Part shown: positions 31,927 through 39,425 of the stretch, piece by piece | Layout: every line of letters starts with the position of its first letter | Position numbering within the stretch: position 1 is the stretch's first letter | NCBI GenBank assembly: GCA_905221205.1 | Contig: CAJNCG010000002.1 | Span: 372,001-436,000 of the forward strand | DNA from: a bacterium | GTDB taxonomy: Bacteria; Bacillota; Bacilli; Lactobacillales; Streptococcaceae | DNA: 64,000 nucleotides | Direction of reading: 5' to 3' | Translations under genes and position numbers: made by a program | Notes under the pieces: model-generated | Seen by the model: the letters and a program-made list of their open reading frames with translations, nothing else | Database searches by the model: none | Told to the model about the DNA's origin: nothing

Positions 31927-31942
31927 GGGGGGGGGGGGGGGG
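31927..31942 (+). repeat. Homopolymer of 16 G in the divergent promoter region
   Basis: Sixteen consecutive G (C on the other strand) between the regulator and the Hsp70-like operon, 15 bases before the first GGTAAA element. It is by far the longest homopolymer in the window and is extreme for such an AT-rich region. Runs like this change length by slipped-strand mispairing and would alter spacing in either promoter. The exact count is the least reliable part of any assembly. Confidence 0.95.
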
Positions 31943-31956
31943 TAATTGTTAATAAA

Positions 31957-32037
31957 GGTAAATATAAATACGCTTTTCGTAAATAAGGTAAATCGCATGC
32001 TATACTGTAACCGTAAACAATAAGATTTAAAAGGAGA
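31957..32037 (+). promoter_or_regulatory. Promoter module of the Hsp70-like operon (copy 1)
   Basis: GGTAAA at 31957 and again at 31987 (30 bases apart), ATACGCTTTTCGTAAATA between them, extended -10 TGCTATACT ending at 32006, then CCGTAAACAATAA and the ribosome-binding site. No -35 hexamer is visible, suggesting dependence on an activator. The same elements recur at 37940-38020: the distance from the second GGTAAA to ACCGTAAAC is 23 bases in both. The adjacent Rgg-like protein is the natural candidate for binding, which is inference. Confidence 0.75.
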
Positions 32038-32043
32038 TTGTTG

Positions 32044-32571
32044 ATGATTAAATACAAAGAATTGGAAAGTTATATCGATGAATGGAGATATTATTCCGAT
32101 GAGAACAATCCAAGATTGGATTTAGAATATTGCAAGACGAAAATTGTTGAGAAAGCAAAAGAGTTTGATCTTCCTTGTCAAATTGATGAAGAACAAATAA
32201 AACTCGGCGGTTTGTTCAATAAAGAGATTGAAGAATGTCTAGTTATTTCGCACCCAGATCATCAGAAAGACTATGTAAAGTTTTGTTTTCGTTTAAAAAA
32301 TCAAGGATCAGTACAGCTTCTGACTATAGATACTTTAGGTGAGAGTAAACAATTAAAAAAATACTATATATCAGAAGATAATAAAAGATTCAGAGAAGCA
32401 ATTAGAGAATCGGACTTGTCATTGGGTCAGAAATTAGGAGCCCAACTTAGTAATTTAACAGTTAGCAGTCTTAGAACTTTAGGGAAAAATCAGAGCAAGA
32501 TTGATGCAGAGTTAAAATACTGTGAGTTTTTAACAGAAGTACTAACACAGTTTAAATCAAATAATGATTAG
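32044..32571 (+). CDS. Uncharacterised protein, first gene of the Hsp70-like operon
   Basis: 175 residues from the ATG at 32044, the best start given AAAAGGAGA at 32029-32037; TTG codons at 32038 and 32041 are in frame but too close. I do not recognise a family. It is soluble, highly charged, with no signal peptide or membrane span; the N-terminal half is predicted mixed (KYKELESYIDEWRYYS, then EECLVISHPDHQKDYVKFCF) and the C-terminal third looks helical. Nine bases separate it from the Hsp70-like gene, so it is almost certainly part of the same machine, perhaps a client adaptor or regulator; that is a guess from position only. Confidence 0.85.
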   Translation: MIKYKELESYIDEWRYYSDENNPRLDLEYCKTKIVEKAKEFDLPCQIDEEQIKLGGLFNKEIEECLVISHPDHQKDYVKFCFRLKNQGSVQLLTIDTLGESKQLKKYYISEDNKRFREAIRESDLSLGQKLGAQLSNLTVSSLRTLGKNQSKIDAELKYCEFLTEVLTQFKSNND

Positions 32572-32580
32572 GAGTGAAAT

Positions 32581-34119
32581 ATGAGTAAAGCAATTGGAAT
32601 TGATTTAGGAACGACTTATTCAGCAGTATCTGTATTATCAGAGACTGGACAACCACAAATTTTATTGAATCAAGATGGTGAAAATTTAACTCCATCTGTC
32701 GTATTCTTTCAAGATTTTGACGGGAAAGATGAACCACTTGTTGGTATTCAAGCTAAAAATTTGGCAGCAAGTAGTCCTGAAGCAGTTGTACAGTATGTCA
32801 AAAGACAGATGGGAAATCCAAACTGGAAGTTTGATTCACCTAGTGATACTGTTTATACAGCAGAAGAAATTTCAGCAATCATTTTAAAAAGATTAAAAGA
32901 AGGAGCAGAAAATGCACTTGGTGACAAAGTAGAGGATGTTGTAATAACTGTTCCAGCTTATTTTGATGATGCCCGTAGAACAGCAACGAAACATGCTGGA
33001 GAGATTGCAGGACTTAATGTTTTACGAGTTTTAAATGAACCGACAGCCGCTGCACTTGCATACGGTATATCAGCAGAAAAAAATGAGACAGTATTGGTAT
33101 ACGATTTAGGTGGTGGAACTTTTGACGTCACATTAATGAAAATAAAAGATGGCGAGTTTGATGTTATTGCCACCGATGGAGATCGTAATCTAGGAGGGTT
33201 TGATTTTGATAACGCCTTATCAATGATTATTGCTGAAAAGATGGAAGAACAGGGAGCAGAGGATATTTATACGGATGAACATTTTACTGCCTTACTTCGT
33301 GAAAAATCAGAGAATACAAAGAGAGGACTAACAACTGTAGAAAAAACAAATGTCTTTCTCGACTACAAAGGAAAAAGTTATAAAATTCCGATAACACGTG
33401 TAGAATTTGAAGAAGCAACAAAAAGTCTAATGAATCGTACAGAGGAGCTGTTAGATGATGTTGTTGAAGAATCTGGAATGTCATGGGATGAAATTGATCA
33501 AGTACTATTAATAGGTGGTTCAACTCGAATGCCAATGGTACAAAGAAAATTGGAAGAGAAAATTGGGAAGAAGATTGTATATTCTATTAATCCAGATGAA
33601 GCTGTAGCACAAGGAGCAGCTATTCAGGCAGCATTGGAAATCGCTAATAAATCAGAAAGTGCAGATGTTAGTGAAACAGTTCGTGGATTAGCAGAAAAGT
33701 TAGTTGTTTCGGATGTCACTTCTCAAGCCTTGGGAACTTTGGCACTTTCGAATGGTGTGAAAAGAAATACAATTATTATTCCTAAAAATTCCAAGGTACC
33801 AAACAAGTACTCTGAGTATTTTTCAACAGTTGTTGATAATCAACAAAATGTGTTAGTAGAGGTTACTCAAGGCGATGATGAGGATCCACAATTTGTTACG
33901 GTTATAGGAGAGAGTACCATTAAATTACCGGGTGACTGGCCAGCAGGAACGGTTTTGAAGGTAACTTATCATTATGATGTCGATCAAACAGTGTTTGTAG
34001 AGGTACATGATTCGGATAATCACTTATTGGGGACTTTTGAGGTAGAGAGACAAGCAAATCTCGATAAAAGTGCTGTAGAAGTAGCTAGTCGCAAAATAAA
34101 AGATTTAACTATTGATTAG
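32581..34119 (+). CDS. Hsp70/DnaK-like protein lacking the lid
   Basis: 512 residues. A complete actin-like nucleotide-binding domain (about 1-355) has phosphate loops GIDLGTTYSAVSV and VYDLGGGTFDVTLM, the NEPTAAALAYG segment and the adenosine motif LLIGGSTRMPMV. The following part (about 380-490) resembles the beta sandwich substrate domain (NTIIIPKNSKVPNKYSEYFS). It ends about 100 residues before the end of normal DnaK (about 607), so the alpha-helical lid and tail are missing. The housekeeping dnaK would be elsewhere in the grpE-dnaK-dnaJ operon. Flanking J-like and GrpE-like genes suggest a specialised ATP-driven unit. AT-rich codon use differs from the core genes nearby. Confidence 0.92.
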   Translation: MSKAIGIDLGTTYSAVSVLSETGQPQILLNQDGENLTPSVVFFQDFDGKDEPLVGIQAKNLAASSPEAVVQYVKRQMGNPNWKFDSPSDTVYTAEEISAIILKRLKEGAENALGDKVEDVVITVPAYFDDARRTATKHAGEIAGLNVLRVLNEPTAAALAYGISAEKNETVLVYDLGGGTFDVTLMKIKDGEFDVIATDGDRNLGGFDFDNALSMIIAEKMEEQGAEDIYTDEHFTALLREKSENTKRGLTTVEKTNVFLDYKGKSYKIPITRVEFEEATKSLMNRTEELLDDVVEESGMSWDEIDQVLLIGGSTRMPMVQRKLEEKIGKKIVYSINPDEAVAQGAAIQAALEIANKSESADVSETVRGLAEKLVVSDVTSQALGTLALSNGVKRNTIIIPKNSKVPNKYSEYFSTVVDNQQNVLVEVTQGDDEDPQFVTVIGESTIKLPGDWPAGTVLKVTYHYDVDQTVFVEVHDSDNHLLGTFEVERQANLDKSAVEVASRKIKDLTID

Positions 34120-34131
34120 GGGAGGAACACA

Positions 34132-35499
34132 ATGTCGGTCATAAACTATTATGAAGAGTTAGGGATTTCAGAAACAAGTTCATTAGATGATGTTAAGAAA
34201 AGTATCAAGTCAAATAGAAGACGCTATCGCCAGTTGACAGGTTCTCCAAATATTGATCAAAGATCAATGGCTGAGAGAAAGATGGAAGTCATTGCACAGG
34301 CAGAAAAAGTATTTGAAAGTGAAGAAACCAGACAAAAATATGATAGGGAATTAGAAATTTCTAAACAAAGTTCTGAAGGAGTCCCTGATTCGACTCCAAC
34401 CAATCATTCAAATTCAAGCTATCTTGATTCAGCTAGGCAGGCCTTCTATTCAGGAAAGAAATCATTAGCTTATTCCTACATTGAAGAAGCCTTAAAAATA
34501 AATCGAAATGATGCAGATGTTTGGTATTTTAAAGCTATGATTAGCCTTGAAGATAGAAAGTTATCAGATGCAGAGCTAGCTATTAGTGAAGCTAATAGAT
34601 TGAGACCTAAAAATGCAGATATCTTATCCTTGTTAGGTGATGTTTATTGTGAAAAGAATCAGCAAAAGTTCGCAATTCAGTATTATCAGGAAGCTTTTGA
34701 GTTGTCTAATAATTCCTTTTATCTTTTGAAAAAGGGAAGATCTCTATTTTTATTTGATCAGTATAAACAGGCAGCAAAAGATGTTCGATATCTATATGAT
34801 CATTATTTAGAAGAAAATAAAAATAATGAAGAATATATTTATTACCTTTTATCATGCTCTTATAGAGAAATTGGAGATAATGAGGAAGCCTATAATTTTG
34901 CAAGGAAATTAGTAGATGTTTCGGATTCACTAGAGCATAAACTACACTATGCAGGTATTCTGCTTTTGAAATCTGAAGATGAGTGTGAGAAGTATTTAGA
35001 TACCTTAAACGAACGCTATAGTAACAATCAAGATTTCCAGCAAGTGTATTTTAAGTTACTATTAGATATTACGATAGAGCGTATGAAAAAAGCACCTGAT
35101 ACAGATGTCGAAGCTTTCTTTAGAAAATATATCGATCGAACAAGATATGAAAATAAAGCAGTTTTAGATAATAAGGCGCGTGTTCGAATTGCAGAAGCAT
35201 ACTTGGCTAAGGCACAAAGTTTAGGTATTGAAAATAAAATTAGAGATAATGATTTTTACAATGAATTTATTGAAAATAAAAATTCTATCATTTATGCTAC
35301 AACACGCCATTCACAAGGTATGGGATGTTTAATGTTCATCTTAGTTTTTGCAGCTAATTGGTTTTTGAGTGGTTTCTTTGATAAGTTTGTAAATAGCTTT
35401 TGGATTAGTAACGCATTAAGTTTGGCATTGTTATCAAATATTGTCTTGTATTACAATTACCCTAAAGGATGGCAAATAAATAGAAGAGAGAAAGGATAA
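34132..35499 (+). CDS. J-like domain/TPR membrane protein without HPD motif
   Basis: 455 residues. Residues about 5-72 look like a J domain (NYYEELGISETSSLDDVKKS, and at the end VFESEETRQKYDREL), but the HPD tripeptide that stimulates Hsp70 is replaced by R33-Q34-L35. Next comes a helical region with TPR-type repeats (about 95-330: AYSYIEEALKINRNDADVWY, then AELAISEANRLRPKNADILS). Two membrane spans (about 399-418 and 424-443) lie near the C-terminus, so the bulk faces the cytoplasm, anchored by the tail. Probably recruits the neighbouring Hsp70-like protein to the membrane or to a client; loss of HPD means it may bind without stimulating ATP hydrolysis. Confidence 0.88.
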   Translation: MSVINYYEELGISETSSLDDVKKSIKSNRRRYRQLTGSPNIDQRSMAERKMEVIAQAEKVFESEETRQKYDRELEISKQSSEGVPDSTPTNHSNSSYLDSARQAFYSGKKSLAYSYIEEALKINRNDADVWYFKAMISLEDRKLSDAELAISEANRLRPKNADILSLLGDVYCEKNQQKFAIQYYQEAFELSNNSFYLLKKGRSLFLFDQYKQAAKDVRYLYDHYLEENKNNEEYIYYLLSCSYREIGDNEEAYNFARKLVDVSDSLEHKLHYAGILLLKSEDECEKYLDTLNERYSNNQDFQQVYFKLLLDITIERMKKAPDTDVEAFFRKYIDRTRYENKAVLDNKARVRIAEAYLAKAQSLGIENKIRDNDFYNEFIENKNSIIYATTRHSQGMGCLMFILVFAANWFLSGFFDKFVNSFWISNALSLALLSNIVLYYNYPKGWQINRREKG

Positions 35500-35506
35500 A
35501 GTTTTT

Positions 35507-35965
35507 ATGAGTGAAGAAGTATTGCACGAAAAAGTTTCGTATATCGTAGATAAAGTTGAAGATATTGAATCTTTAATTACACGCCGTTTATTGGAAGATA
35601 AAGCCAAAAATAGTCTGATAGAAGAACTGAAGCAGTATTTAATCTATAGACAGGATTTAGATAAGGGTGAGAAATTTGCTCCATTTATGAAACAGATTCT
35701 TCAAGTTATTGATCGTATTGAATCATCTGAGGAAAAATCAGATTTGCTTACTTCAATTGCTGAAGAACTTTTGCAAATTCTTTCATTGAATGGATTACAA
35801 GTTATTGACAATAGTGGTATGATTGACCCAAGTATGCATGAGGTTGTTAATACAGTGGTAGTTACTGAAGAACAAAGTGAAAATAATATTGTTGAAGTAT
35901 TACAAAAAGGATATTTGTTAAATAATAGGGTTCTTAGACCAAGTAAAGTGACTATTGCTAAATAA
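35507..35965 (+). CDS. GrpE-like nucleotide-exchange factor
   Basis: 152 residues. The C-terminal part matches the beta domain of GrpE: IDPSMHEVVNTV at 106-117 corresponds to the conserved DP..HEA segment, and VLQKGYLLNNRVLRPSKV at 131-148 is close to the QKGY..RVLRP signature of GrpE proteins. The N-terminal half is helical (about 1-90) and shorter than in housekeeping GrpE. It would open the nucleotide cleft of the Hsp70-like partner. Seven bases separate it from the J-like gene. Identification rests on these two motifs and on the operon; an automated tool may call it hypothetical. Confidence 0.8.
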   Translation: MSEEVLHEKVSYIVDKVEDIESLITRRLLEDKAKNSLIEELKQYLIYRQDLDKGEKFAPFMKQILQVIDRIESSEEKSDLLTSIAEELLQILSLNGLQVIDNSGMIDPSMHEVVNTVVVTEEQSENNIVEVLQKGYLLNNRVLRPSKVTIAK

Positions 35966-35989
35966 GATATTTTTTAGGAGGTGGAGAAA

Positions 35990-36802
35990 TTGTTTCGCTT
36001 TTTTAAGCATCACAGAAATATACTATATTTTATATTAGGATTTCTTTGGGGCAGAAGACAGAATGCTAAGGTTTCTCCAGAACCACCTACTCTTTCCACA
36101 CCCAAACACAGTGAACTTCCCAGTATTTCAAAGGCAACTCATAATGGTAAAATGACAGGATTTGAACCACAAAAGCTTAAGAATTATCCACTTTATCAGC
36201 ATGAATTGATGTTTGGAGAACCTGGAAAAGGATTGAATAAATCAGGATTCGATGAATCTGCAGTTAATCTTGGTCAAGAGGGTGAAATTAATTTTGCGAA
36301 AGCATTACAAAAACAAGGACTTTTAGAAAAATTAGTTACCTTTTGGTCTGTTCATAATCTCAATTTAGAAGATGAAAGGGTAGATGCAGATATTGATTGT
36401 GTTATTGTTTCTGGATCTACAATTTGGTTAGTAGATTTAAAATTTTATGCTTCAGGAAATGTGATTTATAGAGAAGTGGATGGTTTATTGTACACTATAG
36501 ATAGTGCTACAGGTGCTCAAATAGGTAGACCTAAAAAAATGTCCCCTAACATGTCTTATGCAGAAGAAAGCTTTTCTCATAAATTTGCAAATTTATTAAA
36601 ATATTATCGCTTGGAAACACGTGTTGTCTTGATGCCTACCTATAAGGGTGCAGGTAGATTGGATAATGTCTTTTGGCCAGGTCATATTAAAGCTGTTAGT
36701 CTAGAAGATATGTTAGATGAGTTATCTAGGGAGGATAAGTTTAGGGATACAATTGGTGGACAGATGATTCGGCAGACATTTAATTTACTTTTGAAACGTT
36801 AA
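35990..36802 (+). CDS. Membrane-anchored NERD (nuclease-related) domain protein
   Basis: 270 residues from the TTG at 35990; AGGAGG at 35976-35981 with eight-base spacing decides this over the GTG at 35981, which is inside that site. A short hydrophobic N-terminal stretch (NILYFILGFLWG) precedes a linker of about 65 residues, then a NERD domain (about 90-205) with GQEGE near 95, D136 in ADIDCVIV and D149-L-K151 in WLVDLKFY. These correspond to the acidic and D/E-x-K residues of restriction-endonuclease-like folds. NERD proteins are suspected DNA or RNA processing enzymes; none of this is shown for the present one. Fifth gene of the operon, 24 bases after the GrpE-like gene. Confidence 0.85.
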   Translation: MFRFFKHHRNILYFILGFLWGRRQNAKVSPEPPTLSTPKHSELPSISKATHNGKMTGFEPQKLKNYPLYQHELMFGEPGKGLNKSGFDESAVNLGQEGEINFAKALQKQGLLEKLVTFWSVHNLNLEDERVDADIDCVIVSGSTIWLVDLKFYASGNVIYREVDGLLYTIDSATGAQIGRPKKMSPNMSYAEESFSHKFANLLKYYRLETRVVLMPTYKGAGRLDNVFWPGHIKAVSLEDMLDELSREDKFRDTIGGQMIRQTFNLLLKR

Positions 36803-37072
36803 ATTATGTAAAAATAGTAAAGAATTGATGTTGTAGATTTTTTATATGAGTTATATTTTAAGAATAATATGAGTCGAATTGAATTTACTAGGACTTATAC
36901 AATCCAGTAAACTATTTCTAAGGAAGTAGAAGTAAGTATTAGAAATTATTTTAATAAGTTCAGATTAATATTTATCTACAAATTATTAAACAAATATAGG
37001 GGGAATTCTGCTTGAAGATTGTCATGGTTTTAAGAAATGATAAATTGGATGGATAGGAGAGCTGGAATTTAT

Positions 37073-37852
37073 ATGAGGACAAACATTTTAAAATTAAGTC
37101 AATTCTTGAATATTTTCTATTTAAAAATTGCTTTACTAATATTCTCGTGCTTGTATTTTATCGCTCCATGGTTCATTGTATTAAAGGATTTTGAAACATA
37201 TAAAGTTCAATATCCAGCTGTTATTGGAATAGCTGAGTTTATCGTTTTAATATCTTTCTTAATTTTTGTATTTATTTTTTTACCTATCTTCTGTGTGATT
37301 TTTCTATATAAAATAATTGTGGGCAGTATTAATGTAAGACGCAGTTTGATACAGATAAAGAATTACAAATTCTATATGATTGTTTTGAATAGAATACCAC
37401 TACATACATTTATAGTTTATTTTTCATCATTATTGTTATGGTTAATGTATCTTACAAAACCAGTGGATTTGAGTAATGCTTTACCTTTGCCAATTATCTT
37501 ACCTCTTGAAAAGATAAATCCCTTCTATATAATCCTAGGATATTGGCTATTAAATAAGCGATGTGAATATCAGTTGCATCAGTACCTTTATCCTGTCATT
37601 AGAGGGAGTTCTCATGACGGTAGAATTTATGCACTTCCAGAGGAACTTTTTATCTGGAATAGGCAAAGAAGTCAAAAAATTGGTAAGTGGAAACGAGATA
37701 GAAGGTACAATACAACCACCGATCTAGTTGAAGCTCAAATTGGTTATAGTAAGTTTCCATTTTTTTTGCTAGCAACAAAATGGTCAGTGGATCCTTATGA
37801 TCAAAATTGGACAATAGGAGAAAAGGCATATTTGACAAGTAGGTGGAAATGA
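37073..37852 (+). CDS. Uncharacterised membrane protein
   Basis: 259 residues if started at the ATG at 37073; AGGAGA at 37055-37060 is the nearest Shine-Dalgarno, though twelve bases away. ATG codons at 37037 and 37049 are in frame but poorly supported, so the start is uncertain. Four hydrophobic spans fill roughly residues 15-165, followed by a charged C-terminal region (WNRQRSQKIGKWKRDRRYNT). I recognise no family. A 234-base stretch with no gene separates it from the NERD gene, so it may have its own promoter; the stretch 36803-37036 shows no clear feature. Confidence 0.7.
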   Translation: MRTNILKLSQFLNIFYLKIALLIFSCLYFIAPWFIVLKDFETYKVQYPAVIGIAEFIVLISFLIFVFIFLPIFCVIFLYKIIVGSINVRRSLIQIKNYKFYMIVLNRIPLHTFIVYFSSLLLWLMYLTKPVDLSNALPLPIILPLEKINPFYIILGYWLLNKRCEYQLHQYLYPVIRGSSHDGRIYALPEELFIWNRQRSQKIGKWKRDRRYNTTTDLVEAQIGYSKFPFFLLATKWSVDPYDQNWTIGEKAYLTSRWK

Positions 37853-37939
37853 TAAAATAGAAAGTCTTTACTTTAATAACTATGAGAAAGCCTAAGTATA
37901 GCTTCCTTTCATAAAAAGTTAGTTTGAAAACCAAGTAAA

Positions 37940-38020
37940 GGTAAACATAGATACTCTTTTCGTCAATATGGTAAAGTCCATACCATGCTATAACCGTAAA
38001 CAATAAAATTCTAAAGGAGA
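37940..38020 (+). promoter_or_regulatory. Promoter module of the choline-binding protein genes (copy 2)
   Basis: Repeats the module at 31957: GGTAAA at 37940 and 37970 (again 30 bases apart), ATACTCTTTTCGTCAATA between them, extended -10 TGCTATAAC, then ACCGTAAACAATAA and AAAGGAGA. Compared with copy 1, five bases are gained before the -10 and five lost after it, so the outer elements keep the same spacing. This strongly suggests one regulator for both transcripts. There is no G run here. Confidence 0.75.
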
Positions 38021-38026
38021 ATTTTG

Positions 38027-39370
38027 ATGAAAAAATACATTATACTCGCTTCTGCTGTTTTAGCAGTGGGTCTTGCTACTACAACAAGTGATACAAATCC
38101 TTTCTTTGTGTCAACTGTTAGAGCAGATGAACAAAGGCTGACTACAGCTGCAAAATATTATATCATTGTCCCTAATGATTCAAAAGTATTTAAAAATTGG
38201 AAGGGAACTGTCAATCGTCCCATTATTTCGGCTACAAAAACTACCCCGGAATTATCTTATTTCCAAGAATCCGATCGAAACTATATCGCTAATGAGAATA
38301 AGTCTGGTGCCAATTACATAGAGTGGAAAGGAACTGTAGAAGAGTTTAAAGAGGCGATTAAGAAGCTAACTGGTCAAACAATAGCTACTTCAACTCCAAA
38401 AACTTCTAGTGAATCAACACCGAATCAAAGAGATGGTTGGTCAGGTTCCTCTTACTACCAAAATGGTACTAAAGTCACTAGTAAGTGGATTTTCGATAAA
38501 AACTATAATTCCTACTTCTACCTAGATGCTTCAGGTAATTATGTTCAAAATGCATGGGAAGGTGATTACTATCTTAAGTCAGGTGGATACATGGCTAAGA
38601 AGGAGTGGATCTATGATAAGAACTATGGAGCTTATTATTACTTAACCTCAGATGGCTACTATGCCCGCAACACTTGGGTGGGTAACTATTATCTCAAGTC
38701 AAACGGTAAGATGGCTAAAGGTGAGTGGATTTATGATAACAACTACAAATCCTACTACTATTTGACAAAAGAAGGCAGTTACGCTCGCAATACTTGGGAA
38801 GGTGATTATTACCTCAAATCAAATGGTAAGATGGCTAAAGGTGAGTGGATTTATGACAGTAACTACGGCTCTTACTATTATTTAACATCTGAAGGAAGTT
38901 ATGCTCGTAATACTTGGGAAGGTGATTATTATCTCAAATCAAACGGTAAGATGGCAGTGAATGAGCGTACTCCAGATGGCTACCAAGTGGATGGATCAGG
39001 AAAGTGGAGCCGATCTCAGGGAACTCATTCAGCTAGCAGTTCACAAGCAACATCATTAGGAATAAGCATTTACCACTTCAATGATGCTATGACTTATATT
39101 GATATCGCTCTACCTAGCACTCCGTCTTCATCTTATCAAGTAGCCTATGATTTTGCCTTAGTTGATGCAGATACAGGTTCAGTTTCTACACAAACTCAGT
39201 TTACTGTGACCTACAATCCAAGTCTACGTGCTTTTCAAACTCGCCACTTCTTTAGTGACACTCCAGATGGCAGTTATCGCTTTGTTATCAAAGGAAAAGG
39301 ACAAGATGGCAAGGTATATGATGGACAATCAGTTGTCTTTCGTGTAAAGAATCATCATTTTGTCGGATAG
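38027..39370 (+). CDS. Secreted choline-binding protein, repeats in the middle
   Basis: 447 residues from the ATG at 38027 (AAAGGAGA at 38013-38020). A signal peptide ends near STVRA-DE (about 34). Residues about 40-125 form a domain I do not recognise; choline-binding repeats follow from about 140 to 325, built from units such as GEWIYDNNYKSYYYLTKEGS and YYLKSNGKMA, which attach proteins to phosphocholine on teichoic acids. The last 100 or so residues (YIDIALPSTPSSSYQVAYDF, then FSDTPDGSYRFVIKGKG) form a globular domain that recurs at the N-terminus of the next protein. Regulation is probably shared with the Hsp70-like operon. Confidence 0.93.
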   Translation: MKKYIILASAVLAVGLATTTSDTNPFFVSTVRADEQRLTTAAKYYIIVPNDSKVFKNWKGTVNRPIISATKTTPELSYFQESDRNYIANENKSGANYIEWKGTVEEFKEAIKKLTGQTIATSTPKTSSESTPNQRDGWSGSSYYQNGTKVTSKWIFDKNYNSYFYLDASGNYVQNAWEGDYYLKSGGYMAKKEWIYDKNYGAYYYLTSDGYYARNTWVGNYYLKSNGKMAKGEWIYDNNYKSYYYLTKEGSYARNTWEGDYYLKSNGKMAKGEWIYDSNYGSYYYLTSEGSYARNTWEGDYYLKSNGKMAVNERTPDGYQVDGSGKWSRSQGTHSASSSQATSLGISIYHFNDAMTYIDIALPSTPSSSYQVAYDFALVDADTGSVSTQTQFTVTYNPSLRAFQTRHFFSDTPDGSYRFVIKGKGQDGKVYDGQSVVFRVKNHHFVG

Positions 39371-39425
39371 ATAAATGTTAGGTTTTAAACAAATAAAGAT
39401 TAAGAAAATAAAGGAAATGAATAAC

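Noticed and set aside
31927..31942. G run as an assembly artefact only
   Set aside because: Length may be wrong by some bases, but a run this long in one place between two promoters is better explained as real; the exact count is not relied on.
31967..31985. TACG...CGTA palindrome as an operator in the Hsp70 operon promoter
   Set aside because: The second copy of the promoter reads TACT...CGTC, so the dyad is not conserved; the GGTAAA repeats are.
31832..32043. Short peptide pheromone gene partner for the Rgg-like regulator
   Set aside because: No short frame with a ribosome-binding site and a hydrophobic C-terminus was found on either strand of the gap.
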